Below are positions 1 through 4,788 of a DNA stretch of 11,979 bases, in pieces. The position numbers were made by a program, and so were the translations under genes. Numbering within the stretch: the first letter of the stretch is position 1; every line of letters begins with the position of its first letter. Under the pieces are notes generated by a model. It worked only from the letters and a program-made list of their open reading frames with translations. It did not search any database and was not told where the DNA came from. The stretch spans positions 1 to 11,979 of the forward strand of contig PGXI01000034.1 of the NCBI GenBank assembly GCA_002839125.1. Direction: 5' to 3'. This DNA is from Tenericutes bacterium HGW-Tenericutes-5. GTDB taxonomy: Bacteria > Bacillota_I > Bacilli_A > Izemoplasmatales > Hujiaoplasmataceae.

Positions 1-2
1 GT

Positions 3-605
3 AAAAAACTACACATTTTTAACGAGAAACAAGTATTGAAAAGCATTGAAGAAAAGACAGTTAATAAAAATAAAATCGAAAAAGAAATAAGCAATTTAAA
101 TGATGAACTAGAGAAGCTAAACTATATTAAATCTATCTTATTTACTCAAGGAACTCATTTAGAAAATGTTGTGGAAACGATTTTAAAAGACATTGGAATA
201 AATGTAGAGGATAGTGATGACAAAAACCGAGTGGATAAAATTATTTATATTGACCCAAAAATCAAGTCAGTAATCGAGATTAAAGGCAGATTAACAAAAT
301 CAGCCAGCGAAAAGGACTGCTCGCAGTTGGAAAAATGGAAAATGGAAGAAATGACTAAATTAGGTTATGAACCCAAAGGGATTCTCGTAATGAACGCTTT
401 TGCTGAAATCGATCCAGTTAAAAGGCAAGATTATTTTCCTAATCAAATGATTGCCTTCGCTAAAAAGAAAGAACTTTCTTTAGTATCTTCTGATTGTTTA
501 TTGAAAATGTATATTGATTTTAAACATGGAAAAATTACTGGCGAAGAAATCTATAATGATCTAGTAACAAATATAGGAGTACTAGATTATAAACCTTTTA
601 ACTAA
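3..605 (+). CDS. PD-(D/E)XK nuclease-like protein, 5' end outside the window
   Basis: The frame is open to the left edge, so this is the C-terminal part of a longer gene. A TTG at 36 could be taken as a start, but no ribosome binding site precedes it and the frame continues upstream. The first 50 or so visible residues are charged and heptad-like (probable coiled coil). A restriction-endonuclease-like core follows: an Asp in RVDKI (codon 234-236), then EIK (Glu 276-278, Lys 282-284), matching the D...ExK metal-binding pattern, then QLEKW and a GILVMNAF strand. The C-terminal part, with FAKKKELSLVSS and a GKITGEEIY segment, resembles nuclease domains attached to restriction or defence proteins. 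Substrate and partners are unknown; the missing N-terminus could carry another domain. A terminator follows directly. Confidence 0.6.
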   Translation, partial: KKLHIFNEKQVLKSIEEKTVNKNKIEKEISNLNDELEKLNYIKSILFTQGTHLENVVETILKDIGINVEDSDDKNRVDKIIYIDPKIKSVIEIKGRLTKSASEKDCSQLEKWKMEEMTKLGYEPKGILVMNAFAEIDPVKRQDYFPNQMIAFAKKKELSLVSSDCLLKMYIDFKHGKITGEEIYNDLVTNIGVLDYKPFN

Positions 606-611
606 TAATTT

Positions 612-643
612 GAGAGTCTGATAAAACAGATTCTCTTTTTTTT
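612..643 (+). terminator. Intrinsic terminator after the nuclease-like gene
   Basis: A 9-bp stem (612-620 GAGAGTCTG with 627-635 CAGATTCTC, one G-U pair) with a 6-nt loop is followed by eight T residues. It starts 7 bp after the stop codon. Confidence 0.85.
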
Positions 644-732
644 ATAAAATATAATAAGAGCAACACAGTTGCATCTATTAAAGAATTATTAGATATCTAT
701 TAATTAAAACCACTAAAAACAGTTATTGAACA

Positions 733-806
733 ACGACTTTCAATATATCACCTACGACTTTCATATATCACCTACAACTTTTAAAAACTATCATATACGA
801 CTTTTT
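733..806. repeat. Iteron-like direct repeats
   Basis: Direct repeats start at 733, 754, 774 and 797, giving spacings of 21, 20 and 23 bp. On the + strand each begins ACGACTTT (third copy ACAACTTT). The first two copies continue with near-identical CAATATATCACCT and CATATATCACCT; the third is diverged in its second half and the fourth is partial. Read on the minus strand the unit is AAAGTCGT followed by AGGTGATATAT. Spacing of about two helical turns is typical of protein-binding iterons at plasmid origins. They lie about 100 bp past the 3' end of the 312-aa gene rather than upstream of it. No coding sequence covers them. An origin role is inference. Confidence 0.6.
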
Positions 807-818
807 AAAAATACAAAC

Positions 819-847
819 AAAAAAAAGAACTCTTCCATGGAGAGCTC
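819..847 (-). terminator. Intrinsic terminator for the 312-aa gene
   Basis: On the minus strand a 7-bp stem (847-841 GAGCTCT with 833-827 AGAGTTC, one G-U pair) and a 7-nt loop are followed by eight T residues. It lies 66 bp after the stop of the minus-strand gene ending at 913. Confidence 0.75.
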
Positions 848-877
848 ACTAAAATCTATGTACTTAATCATGAGTAT

Positions 878-909
878 AAGCCCTACAATCAAGTAGAGCT
901 TGTTTTTAT
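878..909 (+). terminator. Terminator-like hairpin facing right
   Basis: A 9-bp stem (878-886 AAGCCCTAC with 893-901 GTAGAGCTT, one G-U pair) with a 6-nt loop is followed by GTTTTTATA on the + strand. It would stop + strand transcripts before they run antisense into the 312-aa gene. No + strand gene between 644 and 878 was recognised that would need it. Confidence 0.5.
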
Positions 910-912
910 ATG

Positions 913-1851
913 TTAGAAGTTCGCTACTAACTTCAAGTTTATACCCCATTTATCTTTAAAGCCTAAATCAACACTGGCAAAATCTAATTCATCATATAAT
1001 ACTCTATCTTTTATCTCTAGAATGATTGTTTTATCATCATCATGATAATTTGGAATGAATAAGCCTTTTTTACTATCTGGAACGATAATATCCCAGTAAT
1101 AATCAAATACATTAAAGAGATATAATTTTAGATCCTGGAAGTCCTCAAGATTAAAATTGAGTAATTCTTTTAAGTAGCGTTTTTGTTTCTTCATGAGTTC
1201 AGCTAGGGCGTTGCTGAACTTTCTTGTAAATTTACTGATTAGAGAGATAATTCGATATTTAATCGACTTTCTAAATCTAATCGATTGTCCTTTTTCTAAG
1301 CTATAAGATTGATATAAGTTCATGATCACTAACCAGTCAGCTGTAATTAAGTGATATGAGCCTTTTTTACCGTAGTTATATTTTTGTTCAATGTTGAATG
1401 ATTTTCTGACTGTCTTAAGAATATTAAGATTATCAGTCACTTTTCTAGATGCTTTTCTGATAACTTCTGGATCAGATTCATTCTTACTAATCCAACCTAA
1501 AGCAATAGCTATCCTTTTATTAGAGATGTGACTCTCTGACTTATTAATTGAGTACATATGTTGAATTAAGTATTGTTCTAGTTGTAACCAAGGATAATGA
1601 TTATCCATGGAAAAATAACGTAGCCAAGGGTTATGTCCTACGTTATGAAACTGTAAACGATGTTGTTTTCTTATTGAATCATTGATTTTAGCCTTGATTA
1701 GCTCTTCTGAGCTAGTGTATCCAGAAGAGAAGAAAGAAGCCATGGATATATTAAATCTTTCATATACAGACTTCATATATTCTAAAAGAGAAGGAGAGTA
1801 TTCTGGTGAATTAGAACGTTGTATTTCATTGAAATGTCTATCAAAGCTCAT
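913..1851 (-). CDS. Unrecognised 312-aa protein, possible element replication or DNA-binding protein
   Basis: I do not recognise the family. The ATG at 1851 has a strong AAAGGAG site 9 nt upstream. Visible features: an aromatic-rich segment near residues 73-90 (HNPWLRYF, then HYPWLQLEQYL); a likely helix-turn-helix or winged-helix region around residues 110-170 (SNKRIAIALGW, then a basic helix RKASRKVTDNL and a GSYHLITADW strand pair); and a very basic helical stretch around 190-235. There is no signal peptide or membrane segment. Context suggests a DNA-binding role: it sits between an iteron-like array (3' side) and a strongly structured non-coding block (5' side), in an element carrying an integrase. 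That combination would fit a replication initiator, but no initiator motif was identified, so the assignment is tentative. A terminator follows at 819-847. Confidence 0.75.
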   Translation of the reverse strand: MSFDRHFNEIQRSNSPEYSPSLLEYMKSVYERFNISMASFFSSGYTSSEELIKAKINDSIRKQHRLQFHNVGHNPWLRYFSMDNHYPWLQLEQYLIQHMYSINKSESHISNKRIAIALGWISKNESDPEVIRKASRKVTDNLNILKTVRKSFNIEQKYNYGKKGSYHLITADWLVIMNLYQSYSLEKGQSIRFRKSIKYRIISLISKFTRKFSNALAELMKKQKRYLKELLNFNLEDFQDLKLYLFNVFDYYWDIIVPDSKKGLFIPNYHDDDKTIILEIKDRVLYDELDFASVDLGFKDKWGINLKLVANF

Positions 1852-2141
1852 ATATCTTGACTCCTTTCTAGATAATTAATCAAATCATAATAGATAAGAT
1901 AAATGCTATATTTACTCTCGCTAAAGCCGAAGCCGACCGTGGCGGCGTCCATTTTAAAACAAAAGAAAGAAACTATAAAATAGAAATACCATTGAAAAAA
2001 TGTCGAAAGACATTTTCTATACAATTTCAATATATAGAACCGACAATTTATTGGCGGTTCCATTCCGCCGAAAAATTGAAAAATAAGAATTGATCGCTTG
2101 AGTGAATCGATATGATTGAGAAAATAGGAGGGAAAACCCAA
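1848..2141 (-). other. Open frame (97 codons) through the structured leader, doubtful gene
   Basis: An ATG-initiated frame runs through the structured region and ends in TGA overlapping the ATG of the 312-aa gene by 4 nt (ATGA), a layout that allows translational coupling. Against a real protein: no convincing ribosome binding site precedes the ATG at 2141; the composition is odd (runs of Phe, Tyr and Ile, then a GC-rich patch reading MDAATVGFGFSES); the downstream gene has its own good site; and the opposite strand is also open here. It may be a leader peptide, or openness may simply reflect selection on nucleic-acid structure. Confidence 0.25.
1865..2092. other. Structured non-coding block: leader, control region or origin candidate
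   Basis: This gene-free stretch upstream of the 312-aa gene has several hairpins. (a) 1997-2004 AAAATGTC pairs with 2009-2016 around a GAAA loop. (b) 2015-2021 TTCTATA pairs with 2033-2039. (c) 2037-2047 pairs with 2050-2060 in a near-perfect inverted repeat containing GAACCG and CGGTTC. (d) 2044-2049 CAATTT pairs with AAATTG, enclosing GGCGG (2053-2057) paired with CCGCC (2065-2069). (e) GC-rich pairing lies within 1925-1948. Hairpins c and d share bases 2044-2060 and exclude each other, as in an attenuator or antisense-controlled leader. GC-rich islands at about 1919-1950 and 2053-2070 stand out against AT-rich surroundings. A + strand frame is also stop-free from 1872 to 2092 but has no ATG. 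An RNA leader for the 312-aa gene or a replication origin are the main options. Confidence 0.5.
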
Positions 2142-2189
2142 TCATGACATCATCAGAGGAAAATATGATGAGTTTATCGACTCACTCAA
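2098..2189. other. Three-way-junction inverted repeat
   Basis: Outer arms 2098-2112 and 2175-2189 are 15-nt inverted repeats with one mismatch. They enclose two further inverted repeats: TGATTG (2113-2118) with CAATCA (2139-2144), containing a GGG-AAAA-CCC centre at 2130-2139; and TCATCA (2150-2155) with TGATGA (2166-2171). Folded, this gives a closing stem and two side hairpins on either strand. Such cloverleaf-like folds occur at origins (single- or double-strand), transfer origins and recombination sites; which applies here cannot be told from sequence. Confidence 0.55.
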
Positions 2190-2203
2190 AGGATCAATAT
2201 TAA
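2144..2203 (+). CDS. Possible 19-aa peptide ORF
   Basis: An ATG at 2144 lies 11 nt after a strong Shine-Dalgarno-like AGGAGGG (2126-2132) on the + strand and is followed by 19 codons ending in TAA (MTSSEENMM at its start). The ribosome site and start are better than chance, but the frame lies wholly inside or beside the three-way-junction inverted repeat, so the purine-rich string may serve structure instead. No family is recognised. It is antisense to the end of the leader of the 312-aa gene. Confidence 0.2.
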   Translation: MTSSEENMMSLSTHSKDQY

Positions 2204-2209
2204 TCCTTT
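2188..2209. repeat. Short inverted repeat at the end of the small-gene operon
   Basis: AAAGGAT (2188-2194) pairs with ATCCTTT (2203-2209) across an 8-nt loop, straddling the stop codon of the cysteine-rich gene. Neither side has a clear T run, so it is at best a weak terminator for the minus-strand operon. Confidence 0.35.
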
Positions 2210-2397
2210 AGTGTATGTGAATTCGGATAGTAACGATTTTTATACCAATTTAAGAATGTAACAGTAGTTTTGTTCTTCTCTTTGTCATTCTTATCCCTAT
2301 AGAATGGACAATTCCTACAATTTAAGTCTTTACAACATGAACATTCGATTATTTCTTCATTTATTAGAAACAGACAATCAAATTTTATCTTCGACAT
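2200..2397 (-). CDS. Small cysteine-rich protein (65 aa), possible zinc-binding
   Basis: Function unknown. The start is placed at the ATG at 2397 because a GAGG site lies 9 nt upstream; an earlier in-frame ATG at 2412 has a poorer site. It overlaps the end of the 84-aa gene by 20 bp, so the two are probably co-transcribed. Cysteines at 19, 21, 22, 27 and 30 form a tight cluster (ECSCC, then CRNCPFYR), like the small C-x-x-C treble-clef or knuckle proteins common in phages and integrative elements. A basic, Lys- and Tyr-rich tail follows. There is no membrane segment. Metal binding is inferred from the cysteine spacing only. Confidence 0.6.
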   Translation of the reverse strand: MSKIKFDCLFLINEEIIECSCCKDLNCRNCPFYRDKNDKEKNKTTVTFLNWYKNRYYPNSHTLKD

Positions 2398-2632
2398 ATT
2401 CTTCAACCTCATATTCTTTTAGCCAATCGATAGCTTCTTTAGCTGAATCGAACTCTTCAACGAAACATTGACAATCAACATTATCTACAGCTACGTACAC
2501 GTCTTTATCTTGAAAGTAGAATCTCTCTTCTGGATGTGTTGGATAAATGATTCCGCCGTCTAGAGATGCTTGTTCAGAAGCTAGTATTTCTTCTAGTAGT
2601 TTAGATCCATTATCTTTAAAATATTTGTTCAT
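2378..2632 (-). CDS. Small acidic protein of unknown function (84 aa)
   Basis: I do not recognise this protein. It is acidic, particularly in the last 25 residues (EEFDSAKEAIDWLKEYEVEE), with a probable C-terminal amphipathic helix and a short beta-rich centre (RFYFQDKDVYVAVDNV). Its ATG overlaps the stop of the 158-aa gene (ATGA, 4 nt) and has a GGGAG site 7 nt upstream, so translation is probably coupled. Small acidic proteins of mobile elements include anti-restriction and DNA-mimic proteins, but nothing specific supports that here. Confidence 0.65.
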   Translation of the reverse strand: MNKYFKDNGSKLLEEILASEQASLDGGIIYPTHPEERFYFQDKDVYVAVDNVDCQCFVEEFDSAKEAIDWLKEYEVEEYVEDKI

Positions 2633-3105
2633 ACTAAAGCTCCCTGATGTAGTTCATGGACTTCGTCATATGTGTTTTTTTGCTTAGAAATCTTAGTTTC
2701 AACGTTAATTCTATTTATGTCATTAAAAGTAAGTTCTGGTAGGATAGAGTTGGTGAAGTTTTCAATGTTCATGAATACGTAACCATTCACTGCTCTATGA
2801 AATACAATATATTCTTTTAGCAGCTCTTTTTGTGGAATTGGAAGTCCTAGCTCTTTTATAGTAGATTTCATATGTGGTCTCAGATATTCTTCTGATCTGA
2901 CTATAAAAGTAGTTGGTAACCTGGTAGCTTGATTATCTAACCAACATTGATAATTAGCTTTTGCATCCTTCTTAGTTAAGAATGGATAGATTGTAACCTT
3001 CTGAGTCTTAATATCGATTGTTCTGATACGTTTCTTGTCTTGATCCAGAATGAGCCACATGTCTCTTCCGTTTGGATTAAGATATAATTCTCTTTCTTTT
3101 TCCAT
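2629..3105 (-). CDS. Hypothetical protein (158 aa), first gene of a minus-strand operon
   Basis: The family is not recognised. The ATG at 3105 has a good GAGGGA site upstream. The protein begins with a beta-rich segment (MWLILDQDKKRIRTIDI, then KVTIYPF) followed by a Lys-rich helix and mixed alpha/beta sequence. No membrane segment, signal peptide or catalytic motif is visible. It heads a three-gene minus-strand set with a 4-nt overlap to the 84-aa gene, and is divergent from the integrase gene across 127 bp that must carry both promoters. Location argues for an element-encoded accessory or regulatory protein. Confidence 0.65.
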   Translation of the reverse strand: MEKERELYLNPNGRDMWLILDQDKKRIRTIDIKTQKVTIYPFLTKKDAKANYQCWLDNQATRLPTTFIVRSEEYLRPHMKSTIKELGLPIPQKELLKEYIVFHRAVNGYVFMNIENFTNSILPELTFNDINRINVETKISKQKNTYDEVHELHQGALV

Positions 3106-3143
3106 AAATACTTCCCTCTGTTTTATTTTTTAAAAAAATGTTG

Positions 3144-3149
3144 TATAAT
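3144..3149 (+). promoter_or_regulatory. Probable -10 box of the integrase promoter
   Basis: TATAAT lies in the divergent intergenic region, 84 bp upstream of the integrase ATG. No good -35 is present at 17 bp, so a weak or activated promoter is likely. The overlapping complementary strand also contains TATTAT, possibly the -10 for the divergent small-gene operon. Confidence 0.45.
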
Positions 3150-3166
3150 AAAAGTTAGACTTATCG

Positions 3167-3192
3167 AAACTTGTTTATTAACAAGTTTTTTG
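3167..3192 (+). terminator. Attenuator-like hairpin in the integrase leader
   Basis: An 8-bp AT-rich stem (3167-3174 AAACTTGT with 3181-3188 ACAAGTTT) and a 6-nt loop run into four more T residues, just downstream of the -10 box and 41 bp before the integrase start. Outer arms ACTTAT (3159-3164) and ATAAGT (3207-3212) could extend the fold. It could reduce read-through into the recombinase gene, or be an operator; the stem is weak in GC. Confidence 0.4.
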
Positions 3193-3232
3193 TGTTTTTC
3201 TTGCTTATAAGTGGGCTTAGGAAGGAGAAATT

Positions 3233-4183
3233 ATGAGTACCACTATTAAAGCCCTTATCAAAGAATTAATTAAGTATGATCACAAAACTATTTTTATTGA
3301 TGAAGCTATCGAGCTTTTTATCAATAAAAGCATTTCAACCACTAAGGTAGATACAGTAAACTACTATAGAAAGTTCTTAACCAAAATTAAGGAGTTTCTG
3401 ATCAACCAAGGTGTTTACTCAGTTATTCAAATTACTAATGATGTCATTTACAAGTATGTCAGCCAAGAAAAGTCTAGAGGTCTTAAGAATAATACTATAA
3501 ATAAAAGTGTTGATTGCTTAAGATACTGTCTGAATTATTGTCATAAGTTAGGTTATATTAACGAGAATCCATTGAATAATTTTGAAAAGCTTCCTAACGA
3601 TGACATTGAAACTGTTACTGTTGACAAGAATCTACTAAAGCGTATATTTAAGCACCTTAGATCTCAAGAAAGAACTGCTATCAATATTCAAAATCACTTA
3701 ATATTTCTACTTCTTATTGATACAGGTATAAGACGTAGAGAATTAATCAATATTAGAACAGAAAACGTCAACCTGGATAAGAGCTTCATATACTTAACTC
3801 ACACAAAAACGAATAGGAACAGGTATATTTTTCTATCTAAAGAGACAATCGAAGTTCTTAATGAGTACTTGAATATCATGCCTAAGCTTAGTGAATATTT
3901 GTTTATAAATACCTTAAATCATAAACAAATTACAGACAGTAAGATTAATTGGCTTGTAAAAAAAATAAAAGAAGACTTAAAGATACCTGATAATGTATCG
4001 ATAAGTCCTCATAAGTTTAGACATACATACGCTACTATGTGTCTTAACAATGGCGCTGATATAATTCATGTTCAGAAACTCTTAGGTCACACAACTTTGA
4101 GAATGACCCAAAGATACCTTCATAAGAGCTATGATGAACTGAAGCAAGAACATGCCAAGCACTCTCCAGTTAATTTTTTATAA
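3233..4183 (+). CDS. Tyrosine recombinase / integrase
   Basis: This is a site-specific recombinase of the lambda-integrase/XerD superfamily, 316 aa, the usual length for short phage or element integrases. Residues about 17-120 form the helical core-binding (SAM-like) domain; about 125-310 the catalytic domain. The full catalytic set is present: Arg167 in TGIRRRE, Lys192 in the TKTNRNR beta-hairpin, His260 and Arg263 in SPHKFRH, His286 in LLGHTTL, and nucleophile Tyr295 in TQRYLH. It probably catalyses integration and excision of the element at the neighbouring tRNA-Cys. A strong AAGGAG site precedes the ATG. It is divergent from the small-gene operon and its 3' end faces the tRNA cluster. A chromosomal Xer protein is less likely given the context and the distinct N-terminus. 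No excisionase gene was recognised, though the small proteins nearby are candidates. Confidence 0.93.
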   Translation: MSTTIKALIKELIKYDHKTIFIDEAIELFINKSISTTKVDTVNYYRKFLTKIKEFLINQGVYSVIQITNDVIYKYVSQEKSRGLKNNTINKSVDCLRYCLNYCHKLGYINENPLNNFEKLPNDDIETVTVDKNLLKRIFKHLRSQERTAINIQNHLIFLLLIDTGIRRRELINIRTENVNLDKSFIYLTHTKTNRNRYIFLSKETIEVLNEYLNIMPKLSEYLFINTLNHKQITDSKINWLVKKIKEDLKIPDNVSISPHKFRHTYATMCLNNGADIIHVQKLLGHTTLRMTQRYLHKSYDELKQEHAKHSPVNFL

Positions 4184-4222
4184 AAAAAGACAGCGTGGGG
4201 AGTTGTTCACTCCCTAGCTGTC
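4181..4222 (-). terminator. Terminator of the tRNA transcript, possibly bidirectional
   Basis: A long hairpin has GACAGC (4189-4194) paired with GCTGTC (4217-4222) and an inner GGGGAGT (4197-4203) with ACTCCCT (4209-4215). On the minus strand it is followed by seven T residues, so it best stops transcription arriving from the tRNA genes. On the + strand it begins 6 bp after the integrase stop but lacks a T run. A weaker hairpin (4255-4260 with 4273-4278) lies nearer tRNA-Cys. Confidence 0.75.
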
Positions 4223-4292
4223 ATCCGTTGAATACATCAAAACTGATATATTTTAAAAGCTCTATATTTAGCGCTTTTGTATTTAAAAAATC

Positions 4293-4366
4293 TGGAGGAC
4301 CCTGCCGGATTTGAACCGGCGGTGAGGGAGTTGCAGTCCCGTGCCTTACCACTTGGCTAAGGGTCC
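4293..4366 (-). tRNA. tRNA-Cys (GCA)
   Basis: A complete cloverleaf reads on the minus strand: acceptor GGACCCT with AGGGTCC, anticodon stem CGGGA/TCCCT with loop CTGCAAC (anticodon GCA at 4334-4332), T arm GCCGG-TTCAAAT-CCGGC, discriminator T as usual for Cys, and encoded CCA. It is the last gene of the three-tRNA cluster. Its 3' end faces the integrase and is the likely attachment site; the gene is intact. Confidence 0.97.
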
Positions 4367-4377
4367 TTTTAATAAAT

Positions 4378-4408
4378 AAAGACTAAGTTGCCTTAGTCTT
4401 TTGTTTTT
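4378..4408. terminator. Hairpin between tRNA-Pro and tRNA-Cys
   Basis: A perfect 10-bp stem (4378-4387 AAAGACTAAG with 4392-4401) and 4-nt loop are followed on the + strand by TGTTTTTT, so it would stop + strand transcription coming from the integrase side. On the minus strand the downstream sequence is only ATTTATT, so read-through into tRNA-Cys is possible; it may instead be a processing or partial termination site within the tRNA transcript. Confidence 0.5.
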
Positions 4409-4411
4409 TAG

Positions 4412-4488
4412 TGGTCGGGAAGACAGGATTCGAACCTGCGACCTCCTGGTCCCAAACCAGGCGCTCTACCAAGCTAAGCTACTTCCCG
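4412..4488 (-). tRNA. tRNA-Pro (TGG)
   Basis: Minus-strand cloverleaf: acceptor CGGGAAG with CTTCCCG, anticodon stem CCTGG/CCAGG with loop TTTGGGA (anticodon TGG), T arm GCAGG-TTCGAAT-CCTGT, discriminator A and encoded CCA. It lies 7 bp after tRNA-Arg, so the two are co-transcribed. Confidence 0.97.
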
Positions 4489-4495
4489 TATAAAA

Positions 4496-4572
4496 TGGCG
4501 CGCTCATCAGGAGTCGAACCCGAAACCTTTTGATCCGTAGTCAAACGCTCTATCCAATTGAGCTATGAGCGC
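4496..4572 (-). tRNA. tRNA-Arg (ACG)
   Basis: Minus-strand cloverleaf: acceptor GCGCTCA with TGAGCGC, anticodon stem TTTGA/TCAAA with loop CTACGGA (anticodon ACG, read as ICG after deamination), T arm TCGGG-TTCGACT-CCTGA, discriminator G and encoded CCA. It is the first gene of the cluster, downstream of the promoter at 4654-4682. Confidence 0.97.
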
Positions 4573-4653
4573 ATTAGTCGCCATAAGTTGTTGGATTATG
4601 CATTTTGCAGATAAAAGGGTTAATCGCATATCCTAAATTAAAGGCCGATATAT

Positions 4654-4682
4654 ATATTATCAAACATTTAACTAAAATGCAA
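4654..4682 (-). promoter_or_regulatory. Promoter of the tRNA cluster
   Basis: On the minus strand, -35 TTGCAT (4682-4677) and -10 TAATAT (4659-4654) are 17 bp apart. This gives a leader of about 75 nt before tRNA-Arg. Confidence 0.65.
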
Positions 4683-4759
4683 CTTTTTTTTACTTAATTT
4701 TTTATTTTTCTTAACGCAAAATTTAAAGCATATCACAAGGTGTTTTCTGAATTTTTATG

Positions 4760-4765
4760 TATAAT
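4760..4765 (+). promoter_or_regulatory. -10 box upstream of the VOC-family gene
   Basis: A consensus TATAAT lies 24 bp before the start codon at 4789, which implies a very short leader. No clear -35 is seen at the right spacing. Confidence 0.5.
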
Positions 4766-4788
4766 AACATCAAAGGAGTGAAATTTAA

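Larger units (their letters stand above)
1..4292. mobile_element. Probable right part of an integrated element (boundaries approximate)
   Basis: Seen: a complete tyrosine recombinase gene reads toward, and ends about 110 bp from, the 3' end of a tRNA-Cys gene. To its left lie small unrecognised genes, an iteron-like repeat array, a heavily structured non-coding block and a nuclease-like gene. To the right of the tRNAs the genes are housekeeping or transport types. Known: tyrosine recombinases of integrative elements often sit at one end of the element beside the tRNA used as attB, and insertion commonly restores the tRNA 3' end. Inference: the right junction is at or near the 3' end of tRNA-Cys and the element extends left, possibly beyond position 1. 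I found no second copy of the tRNA-Cys 3' end in the window, so the left boundary is unknown, and the gene at the left edge may or may not belong to the element. No transfer, packaging or partition gene was recognised. Confidence 0.5.

Noticed and set aside
36..605. A complete 189-aa nuclease gene starting with TTG at 36
   Set aside because: The frame is open to position 3 with no stop and no ribosome site before the TTG, so the gene is most simply read as entering from outside the window.
1872..2092. + strand protein frame through the structured block
   Set aside because: It is stop-free but has no ATG and no ribosome site; openness is shared with the opposite strand, so nucleotide-level constraint is a better explanation.
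1..4292. A direct-repeat copy of the tRNA-Cys 3' end (second att site)
   Set aside because: Reading through the region by eye found no match to the GGAGGACCCTGCCGG segment; the left att is presumably outside the window.
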